Shown here one piece after another: positions 1 to 5,201 of a stretch of DNA of 5,201 bases. Under the pieces are notes generated by a model. The model had not been told where the DNA came from, searched no databases, and worked only from the letters and a program-made list of their open reading frames with translations. The position numbers and the translations under genes were made by a program. Every line of letters begins with the position of its first letter. The stretch's first letter is position 1. The stretch is from an uncultured Eubacteriales bacterium (lineage in GTDB: Bacteria; Bacillota_A; Clostridia; Christensenellales; Aristaeellaceae). Where the stretch lies: NCBI GenBank assembly GCA_902803675.1, contig CADCQZ010000241.1:1-5201 (forward strand). Direction: 5' to 3'.

Positions 1-65
1 ACGGCACAGAAGAAAACGGCGATCCGCTGTTCAGATTCACAGCGAAGGAGAAAGCCGAACGATAA
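1..65 (+). CDS. C-terminal end of an unidentified protein (5' truncated by window edge)
   Basis: The frame beginning at base 3 reads GTEENGDPLFRFTAKEKAER and ends at a TAA at 63-65. Only about 20 residues are inside the window, rich in charged residues, with no motif I can assign to a family. Two things suggest it is a real gene end. A Shine-Dalgarno-like GAAGGAG (44-50) lies inside it, placed for a following gene. Its stop codon also overlaps the first codon of that following P-loop remnant, as is usual for translationally coupled operon genes. The product cannot be named from this fragment. Confidence 0.45.
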   Translation, partial: GTEENGDPLFRFTAKEKAER

Positions 66-232
66 AAAAGAAGCTGATCCTCATCAGCGGGTCTCCCTGC
101 GTGGGCAAGACTGCCGCAGGCACAAGGCTCTTTGAGAGCTATGACAACAGCGCATATCCGGAAGGGGTCCGGTGCCGGCGCGTGAGCGCATCCGCGCAGA
201 CGCCGCGGGAGAAGCGAAGGATGATACCGTAA
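62..232 (+). pseudogene. N-terminal remnant of a small P-loop nucleoside/nucleotide-kinase-like ATPase
   Basis: Frame 62-232 encodes a hydrophobic beta strand followed by a Walker A loop, LILISGSPCVGKT (G-x4-G-K-T), then AAGTRLFESYDNSAY. This is the typical start of small P-loop kinases of about 180 residues. From memory of that family, the strand and loop are followed by a segment like YLDGDWCWRVNP; here the aligned stretch reads YPEGVRCRRVSA, with tryptophan positions replaced by arginine (CGG where TGG would be expected). The frame then stops at TAA 230-232, after about 56 codons. No Walker B, lid or other kinase motif follows. The expected start position, 12 bases after a GAAGGAG site (44-50), holds ATA instead of ATG, and no ATG, GTG or TTG lies in frame before the Walker loop. 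I see a truncated, start-less frame, and I infer a decaying gene with no functional product. The family assignment is by motif only. Confidence 0.6.
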
Positions 233-250
233 GTTTTTTTCACGGGGAGA

Positions 251-275
251 CGGCAGATCAGATCTCGATCTGCCG
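251..275. other. Perfect 9-bp inverted repeat (hairpin) without U-tract
   Basis: CGGCAGATC (251-259) and GATCTGCCG (267-275) are exact reverse complements around a 7-base loop, AGATCTC. Neither strand has a U-run directly after the stem: the plus strand continues AAATAAAG and the minus strand TCTCCCC. It is therefore not a canonical intrinsic terminator by itself. It lies between the end of the kinase remnant and the terminator of the leftward gene. It could be an mRNA 3'-end stabiliser, a secondary read-through barrier, or a leftover of the decayed gene's own terminator. Confidence 0.5.
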
Positions 276-318
276 AAATAAAGAAAGGCCCGGTCTGTTA
301 TGATCACAGACCGGGTCT
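276..318 (-). terminator. Rho-independent terminator of the large secreted-protein gene, possibly bidirectional
   Basis: The stem pairs CCCGGTCTGT (289-298) with ACAGACCGGG (306-315), ten consecutive Watson-Crick pairs closing a 7-base loop. It extends outward through one G-U pair to 286/318, giving about 13 pairs. On the minus strand the stem is followed by UUUCUUUAUUU (from 286 down to 276), a good terminator tail, and the leftward gene stops about 105 bases before it. On the plus strand only a weak CUCCUUUU (317-324) follows the stem. The element could also slow rightward transcripts coming from the decayed gene. Confidence 0.8.
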
Positions 319-423
319 CCTTTTGCCGATCATGTCAGACAGATGCCCGGATCGTTTCTGAGCTGATCTTTTCCTATGAGCATCCTTCTCCGGATCGGCA
401 CGCCTGTTTTTATTCTTTGCGGA

Positions 424-3400
424 TCAGCGTCTTCTCTGGGTGTAGGGCGTCCAGTCCTTCGTGGGGATCAGGTCCATTTCGGCAGGATAGATGCCTTCGT
501 TTCTCAGCACGAAGCCGAAGTCACAGTTGAGATCCACGACGCCGCTGGGCACATAGATGTCCTCGGCGATGATCGTGCCGTCCTGGTTCTCGGGCAGGAT
601 GCTGTTCACCATGGGGAACTCATCGTTCCTTATCGTGGAGCGCACTTCCCGGGGCGCGGTGACCCTCACCTCATATCTGCCGGGATACAGATCATCGAGG
701 CGCCAGCAGCCGTACACATCCGTCTTGGCGGACGCGATCAAACGGTCGTGCTGGTAGAACTCCACGGTGATCTCGGGGATCCCGGGCTCGCCGATATCCT
801 GGAGGCCGTTGCCGTTCTCGTCCAGCCACACGAAGTCGCCGATACTGCCCATCTTGCCGATGCCGATGTCCATGCCGTCAAGCTCGCTGCCCATGCTCAC
901 TTCGATGGCGGAGGGTACGCCTTCCAGGATCACGCTGGTCCTGTCGGCGGTATCCTCCGCGCGGGCGTAAAGGTATCCCTCGGGCAGCTCGGCCTTCAGG
1001 CTGTATTCGCCGGGATAGAGCTTGCTGAAAGAATACCTGGCCTTCGTGGTGATCACGGTACCGGTGGGTTTACCATCTTTGAGCAGGGAGATCTTCACCT
1101 GCGGGAGGCTCTTGTCATTGCCGCCCATATCCCACAGGCTGCCTGTGATGCTGGCGTATTTGAGGACGGGGAACACGGCGTCGAAGGTCTCGCCGCCCTT
1201 CACGTCCGCGTTGACGGTGTAGGTGCCGTCGCTGCCCTTCTCCTGATCGATGATGATCTCGTCGCTGCCGAGGGTCATGCGGATCATGTATTCGCCCGGC
1301 AGCATGAGCGGGGTCTCGAAACGGCCATCGTCATCCGTCAGATACTCCACGGCGGTCTGCCCGTCGTCCACGGTCACTTGAAGGCCGCCGACGGGGGTCT
1401 CCTCTTCGTCCCGGACGCCGTTCATGTTCGCGTCATAATAGATATTTCCCGCGATCCGGGCGGGCAGGCTGACCAGCACATCCATCTCGTCAAGGCCGGT
1501 GCCGGCTGTGAGGGTAAGGCTGCCGCCGGTCACGTGGTCCAGCACTTTCTCCACGAAATCATCCTTGGCGCGGGCGATGATGCAGTCTTCCGGGACCTCC
1601 ACCGTCACGTCATACCTGTCCGGCATCAGTCCCCGGAGGGAGTAACGGCCGTCCGCGTCCGTTTCGGCCGTGTGGGCGCCGTCCGATCCGGTGAGGGTCA
1701 CTTTGGCGGCGACGCCGGCGTCATCCCGGTGGACGCGCCCGCTGATCCCCACGGTCCTGACGCCGTAAATGGCATCCAGTTCCAGTTCGGCGCCGTTGCT
1801 CACGGTGAACAGGGAAGTACGGGTCGAGGCCGCTTCGCCGGTGAGGATGGCGTCATCCGGGAGCGCATATTCCAGATAATAGTCGCCGGGTATCACGCCC
1901 TTGACGGTGAACAGGCCGTCGGAGCCGGTGATGTCGCTGAGCACGTCGGAAACGGGATCCCCGTTCGCATCCAGCAGGATCACTTTGATCCCCTCCACGC
2001 CCGCGGCGCCGCCGGAGAAGGCTTCATAGGCGGGATCCATCAGCACCTGTCCGCTGACGCTCCCGGCCTGATAGAGGGCCATGTCCAGGAAGGCGATCCC
2101 CTGGGGATAGAGGGCGAAATATACGCTGTCGCCGGCGCTCATGGTCTGCCTGATGATCTGATTGGGATGATCGTCATCCGTTTCTCCGGTGTAGGGGCAG
2201 CCGATATAGGGATCGGCGTAGGTCAGACGCACCATGTATTCCCCGGCCAGGAGCTTGTCGAACAGGTAAGCGCCGTTTTCGTCGGTCTGCGTTTCGTCAT
2301 AGACCGTGCCGAACTGGTCCAGCACCTGCACCGTGAAGCCGGCAAGAGGCACGGCGTTCTCGGTGTAGAGCCCCTGCATGGTGGGATCCTCATACACCAT
2401 GCCGGTAACTGTGGCCGCTCTGGTCAGGCCCACCTCGTAAGCGGACGACTGGCCCCAGGCCGTGGATACGGGGGCATCCATCACGTACACGGCGGTCTTC
2501 GCACCCATGAGGCTCGATCCTATGTCCGCGGTGAAAGCCCATCCGCCGTCGAGGGTGCAGGTGACGGTCCCGCTGCCCGCCGGGACACCGTGGAACGCGG
2601 CGCGGCCGGTCTCATCCGTCACAGCCGATACAGGCTCGGTGCTCCCGTCCGCTTTATAGCTGAAGCGGATGCCCGGTACGGCGTTTTCGCCCTCGTCCCG
2701 GGTCCCGTTCACGTTCACGTCCTCGTAGACGGTCAGTTTGATGCCGGTGTCGGGCATCACGCCGATCTCGTTCGCCTCGGCGGTCTCTCCCGTGACCACA
2801 TCCACCGTGATCTGGGCTTCCCGTCCGTCCTGAGCGGTGATGGCGGTGTCCGACAGCGCGTACATGATATCGTCTCCGAGATCCACCCGGAGGGTATATT
2901 CACCGCTCTGCAGGTTGATGAAGCGGTACAGGCCGTCGGGATCCGTCACCGCGGTGCGGGTCAGGCCGTAGGCGGGGCTGTAGAGCACCATGCCGATGCC
3001 TTCCCTGCCGCCTTCGCCCTCGTCCTTTTTTCCGTTGGCGTCGGTGTCATACCATACGCTGCCGGTGAGCGAGCCTGTCTTGACCGCGCCGATACCGATC
3101 CCGGCGGTGGCCCGAGTGTTCAGGCGGAAATAATCGGTGTAAGCCGTCTGATTGTCAGAGGGGAGCGCGCAGTTGTAGAAGGTGCTGATCTTCTGGCCCA
3201 TGGGGCCGGGGATATAGGGCTCGGGCAGGGTGACCTTGAGCCGGTAATCCGCGGGGGAGAGGGAGGTGAACCTGATCTCACCTTCCCAGTTCGTTTCGGC
3301 GGAGGCGATCGTGAAGGTGTCATCCCCGTCGGTGTATTCCAGGTCGACAGGCACGTTCCTTAAAAGGGGCTCGCTCAGGAGCCTGCCGCCGTTGGCGGTC

Positions 3401-3861
3401 TTGTCGTCGAACACGATGACCTGGACAGTCCCGGCGGTATTGACCGCGCCCACGTTCATGATGAGCTTTTTGCCGTCGGCGGTGAAAGGCCTGCTGCAGG
3501 AGACCGTGCCGGATGCCGGCAGCATGACGCTCTCGTAGCCGGGCTCGGTGAACATGTAGCCCCTGGGCAGTTCGGCTTTCAGGCGCCAGGTCCCGTCCCC
3601 GACACGCGCAAATGAGAATTCGCCGTTTTTGTCGACGGCGGCCTGGTCAGCGGCGGTCCAGCTGCCGTCCTCTTCCTGCTTTTCCAGGGTCAGGGCCGCG
3701 CCGTTCAGGCCCTTTTCGCTGCTGTCCATGATGCCGTCGGCGTTCCTGTCGAACCAGACCGTGCCGCTGACGGAACCATCCGCCAGCGCGGCCGCGGCGG
3801 TAAGCGTCAGGACGATCAGCATCAGTGCCAGCACACAGCTTTTAAGGGATATCTTCATCAT
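424..3861 (-). CDS. Large secreted multi-domain protein with about ten SdrD_B/Cna-B-like repeats, no sortase anchor
   Basis: This 1145-residue protein starts at ATG 3859-3861 and ends at TGA 424-426. A typical signal peptide (MMKISLKS, a hydrophobic core, then AAAALA before DG) suggests cleavage after about residue 27. The rest is about ten tandem beta-sandwich modules of 100-115 residues, starting near residues 29, 144, 263, 373, 482, 600, 704, 801, 903 and 1006. Each opens with a G-x-V/I-x-G-x-V-W/Y-x-D-type strand. Most carry a D-x-N-x-(N/D)-G-x-x-D-x-x-E-like loop and end with a P/L-x-GEY-x-L/V-R/K-x-x-x-P strand, the signature of SdrD_B/Cna-B/SpaA-type surface domains. Such domains serve as stalks or adhesive rods outside the cell, and the acidic loops of SdrD B repeats bind calcium. 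After the last module, a short tail (about 1121-1145) ends in TPYTQRRR, with no LPXTG and no C-terminal hydrophobic segment. Release, non-covalent wall attachment or a partner protein are all possible. A TTG at 3889-3891 in the same frame overlaps the promoter -10 and is rejected as the start. The ligand and role are unknown. Confidence 0.9.
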   Translation of the reverse strand: MMKISLKSCVLALMLIVLTLTAAAALADGSVSGTVWFDRNADGIMDSSEKGLNGAALTLEKQEEDGSWTAADQAAVDKNGEFSFARVGDGTWRLKAELPRGYMFTEPGYESVMLPASGTVSCSRPFTADGKKLIMNVGAVNTAGTVQVIVFDDKTANGGRLLSEPLLRNVPVDLEYTDGDDTFTIASAETNWEGEIRFTSLSPADYRLKVTLPEPYIPGPMGQKISTFYNCALPSDNQTAYTDYFRLNTRATAGIGIGAVKTGSLTGSVWYDTDANGKKDEGEGGREGIGMVLYSPAYGLTRTAVTDPDGLYRFINLQSGEYTLRVDLGDDIMYALSDTAITAQDGREAQITVDVVTGETAEANEIGVMPDTGIKLTVYEDVNVNGTRDEGENAVPGIRFSYKADGSTEPVSAVTDETGRAAFHGVPAGSGTVTCTLDGGWAFTADIGSSLMGAKTAVYVMDAPVSTAWGQSSAYEVGLTRAATVTGMVYEDPTMQGLYTENAVPLAGFTVQVLDQFGTVYDETQTDENGAYLFDKLLAGEYMVRLTYADPYIGCPYTGETDDDHPNQIIRQTMSAGDSVYFALYPQGIAFLDMALYQAGSVSGQVLMDPAYEAFSGGAAGVEGIKVILLDANGDPVSDVLSDITGSDGLFTVKGVIPGDYYLEYALPDDAILTGEAASTRTSLFTVSNGAELELDAIYGVRTVGISGRVHRDDAGVAAKVTLTGSDGAHTAETDADGRYSLRGLMPDRYDVTVEVPEDCIIARAKDDFVEKVLDHVTGGSLTLTAGTGLDEMDVLVSLPARIAGNIYYDANMNGVRDEEETPVGGLQVTVDDGQTAVEYLTDDDGRFETPLMLPGEYMIRMTLGSDEIIIDQEKGSDGTYTVNADVKGGETFDAVFPVLKYASITGSLWDMGGNDKSLPQVKISLLKDGKPTGTVITTKARYSFSKLYPGEYSLKAELPEGYLYARAEDTADRTSVILEGVPSAIEVSMGSELDGMDIGIGKMGSIGDFVWLDENGNGLQDIGEPGIPEITVEFYQHDRLIASAKTDVYGCWRLDDLYPGRYEVRVTAPREVRSTIRNDEFPMVNSILPENQDGTIIAEDIYVPSGVVDLNCDFGFVLRNEGIYPAEMDLIPTKDWTPYTQRRR

Positions 3862-3871
3862 CGATTCCTCC
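3862..3871 (-). promoter_or_regulatory. Ribosome binding site choosing the start of the large secreted protein
   Basis: On the minus strand GGAGG (3871-3867) is followed by AATCG and then two adjacent ATG codons (3859-3861 and 3856-3858). Spacing is 5 bases to the first and 8 to the second, so either could be used. The product would differ by one methionine (MMKISLKS or MKISLKS), with no effect on the signal peptide. Confidence 0.75.
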
Positions 3872-3890
3872 ACTTCAAGCATACCCGTCA

Positions 3891-3919
3891 ATAGTAAACG
3901 ATTCCTATCTTAATGTCAA
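3891..3919 (-). promoter_or_regulatory. Sigma-A-type promoter of the large secreted-protein gene
   Basis: Reading leftward, a perfect -35 TTGACA (3919-3914) is followed by a 17-base spacer and a -10 TACTAT (3896-3891, four of six consensus bases). Transcription should begin near 3884, giving a short leader of about 20-25 bases before the GGAGG site and the start codon. The spacing and the local AT-rich sequence, in an otherwise GC-rich window, make this a convincing housekeeping promoter. It implies the gene is expressed on its own and not from an operon. Confidence 0.75.
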
Positions 3920-4027
3920 TGTTCAGCTCGGTCGGGAAGGGAAAATTTACACCGGTGAGTGCGGCTTTTCCGGTGCAGGACTTCGGCCCTTCACGGCGAA
4001 TATCCAAAGGTACGGAACAAATGCATC

Positions 4028-4033
4028 AAGGAG
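4028..4033 (+). promoter_or_regulatory. Ribosome binding site of fbp
   Basis: AAGGAG lies 10 bases before ATG 4044. The next in-frame ATG (4050, third codon) would be 16 bases away, too far, so 4044 is preferred. The out-of-frame ATG at 4021 lies before the site and is not used for this gene. I could not find a convincing -35/-10 pair for fbp in 3920-4027. Confidence 0.7.
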
Positions 4034-4043
4034 AAGATACGGG

Positions 4044-5201
4044 ATGAGTATGGACGATGAAAAGCTGCTCAGGCTGCTCAGCGACAGGTATCCGGACCCG
4101 GATTCCCTCTGCGCGGAGTGCGCGGCCATCGGCGCGGAATTGAGCCTGCCCATGGGCACCGAGCACTTCATGAGCGATATCCACGGGGAATACGAGGCCT
4201 TCTGCCACATCATGAACAACTGCTCCGGCGTGATCCGGGAAAAGGTCGTGCTGTGGCTGGGTGATGGTCTCACCGGGCGCCAGGTGGATGAGATCTGCAC
4301 GCTGATCTATTATCCGGACGCCATGCTCCGACGGCTCCATCGGATCGGGAAGGCCACGCCGGAGTGGTACCGGGAACGTTTCGAGTCCCTGATCCTGCTG
4401 GCCAGGATGCTCTCCACCAAGTATTCCAGGGAGCGGGTCCGCGCCGCGATGCCCCGGGAATGGGTGTTCCTTCTGGAAGAACTCATGCACGATCAGAGCG
4501 ATGAGGGGGAGACCAGGACCGAGCAGGAGGACAACCGCCGACGGTACCATGACGCCATCATCACTTCCCTGATCGACACCGGCGGGTGCGACAGCCTGAT
4601 GAAAGCGCTGATCGCCCTGATCAAGGATCTGGCGGTGGACAGGCTCCACGTGGTGGGCGATATCTTCGACCGGGGCCCGCGGGCGGACAGCGTCATGGAC
4701 ATCCTGGTCCGTCACCGCGCCATCGATATCGAATGGGGCAACCACGATGTTTTGTGGATGGGCGCGGCCTCCGGCAATGACGCCTGCATCTTCGGCGTCC
4801 TGCGCAATTCCCTGGCTTACGGCAATACGGTCATCCTGGAACGCGGCTACGGCATCCCCCTTCGGGAGCTGAGCATGGCGGCGGAGAAGCTGTACCCCGA
4901 TATGCCGGCGGACAAAGCGATGCTCCACCTGGTCAATATCATGATGTTCAAGCTGGAGGGGCAGATCATCCTGCGCCATCCGGAGTACGGCATGGAGGAC
5001 CGGCTCCTGCTCCACCGGGTGGACCGCGAAAAAATGGAAGTGGAGATGGACGGCACCGTCTGGCCCCTCCGTCCGGTCTCCTTCGATACGGTGGACCCCG
5101 CCGATCCCTACGCGCTGTGCCCGGAGGAGGAAAAGCTCAGGGAGTATATGTCCCACGCCTTCCGCCACAGCCCCCGTCTCCGGGAGCACATCGCCTTCCT
5201 G
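4044..5201 (+). CDS. fbp: Class III (Firmicutes-type) fructose-1,6-bisphosphatase, N-terminal part
   Basis: The enzyme hydrolyses fructose 1,6-bisphosphate to fructose 6-phosphate and phosphate in the cytoplasm, the gluconeogenic step opposing phosphofructokinase. The frame stays open for 386 codons to the window edge; family members are usually about 640-670 residues, so roughly the first 60% is present. The N-terminus resembles the family (KLLRLLSDRYPD, then LSLPMGTEHFMSDIHGEYEAF). The calcineurin-like metallophosphoesterase motifs appear in order: D-x-H in SDIHGEYEAF (D45, H47), GDIFDRGP (205-212, with D206 and D210), and WGNHD (231-235), followed by LWMGAASGNDAC (237-248). These residues coordinate the two metal ions, typically manganese in this class. 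All expected N-terminal catalytic motifs are intact, so the gene looks functional. A charged stretch around 150-167 (DEGETRTEQEDNRRR) appears somewhat longer than in relatives I remember. It is transcribed divergently from the large secreted-protein gene. Confidence 0.95.
   Translation, partial: MSMDDEKLLRLLSDRYPDPDSLCAECAAIGAELSLPMGTEHFMSDIHGEYEAFCHIMNNCSGVIREKVVLWLGDGLTGRQVDEICTLIYYPDAMLRRLHRIGKATPEWYRERFESLILLARMLSTKYSRERVRAAMPREWVFLLEELMHDQSDEGETRTEQEDNRRRYHDAIITSLIDTGGCDSLMKALIALIKDLAVDRLHVVGDIFDRGPRADSVMDILVRHRAIDIEWGNHDVLWMGAASGNDACIFGVLRNSLAYGNTVILERGYGIPLRELSMAAEKLYPDMPADKAMLHLVNIMMFKLEGQIILRHPEYGMEDRLLLHRVDREKMEVEMDGTVWPLRPVSFDTVDPADPYALCPEEEKLREYMSHAFRHSPRLREHIAFL

Noticed and set aside
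234..240. Run of seven T after the kinase remnant as a plus-strand terminator
   Set aside because: No stable GC-rich hairpin lies directly before it; only a weak CATCC/GGATG pairing is possible, so it is not called as a terminator.
324..400. 8-base inverted repeat TGCCGATC / GATCGGCA and a direct repeat CCGGATCG in the 3' untranslated region
   Set aside because: The inverted arms are 61 bases apart, the repeats are short and GATC-rich, and nothing else supports a recombination site or structured RNA here.
376..3363. Very long open frame (995 codons) on the plus strand opposite the secreted-protein gene
   Set aside because: Its translation is rich in His, Gly, Ala, Val and Asp with no recognisable domain, signal peptide or ribosome binding site. 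The minus strand frame has a signal peptide, promoter, RBS, terminator and clear repeated SdrD_B-like modules. Strong third-position GC bias in the real gene removes stops from the antisense frame.
3862..3891. Upstream TTG start giving ten extra residues (MTGMLEVEES) on the large secreted protein
   Set aside because: The TTG at 3889-3891 overlaps the -10 element and would precede the transcription start; the GGAGG site fits the ATG pair at 3859-3861 and 3856-3858; and the extension would put acidic residues before the signal peptide.
4026..5189. 387-codon minus-strand open frame opposite fbp
   Set aside because: It is antisense to a frame with all class III fructose-1,6-bisphosphatase motifs, its composition is that of a shadow (many His, Gln, Val), and it has no supported start.

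Overview
The window looks like a chromosomal segment of a GC-rich Gram-positive anaerobe of the Firmicutes (Clostridia-like, possibly from an animal gut or rumen). Three things support this: a class III (Firmicutes-type) fructose-1,6-bisphosphatase, a very large secreted protein made of SdrD_B/Cna-B-like modules, and strong GGAGG-type ribosome binding sites. The placement is an inference; no rRNA or other phylogenetic marker is present.

Layout. At the left edge (1-65, +) is the last 20 residues of an unidentified gene. Overlapping its stop codon is the N-terminal remnant of a small P-loop kinase/ATPase gene (62-232, +). It keeps a clean Walker A motif but has no usable start codon, degenerates after about 35 residues and stops early, so it reads as a decayed gene. 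Positions 233-423 hold two hairpins. One (276-318) is a good intrinsic terminator for the leftward gene that follows. Positions 424-3861 (-) encode a 1145-residue secreted protein with a signal peptide and about ten consecutive SdrD_B-like beta-sandwich modules, but with no LPXTG motif or C-terminal membrane anchor. Its promoter (TTGACA-17-TACTAT) and Shine-Dalgarno site are visible just upstream. After a 182-base divergent intergenic region, a rightward class III fructose-1,6-bisphosphatase gene (fbp) starts at 4044 and runs off the right edge.

The genes do not form an obvious pathway. The fbp gene is central metabolism (gluconeogenesis), the large gene is a cell-surface or extracellular protein transcribed divergently from it, and the left end is a decaying gene pair convergent with the large gene. 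No mobile element, CRISPR array, tRNA or rRNA is visible. The most notable items are the unanchored multi-module secreted protein, the uneven conservation of its calcium-type loops, and the apparent single-base start-codon loss in the overlapping left-hand gene pair.
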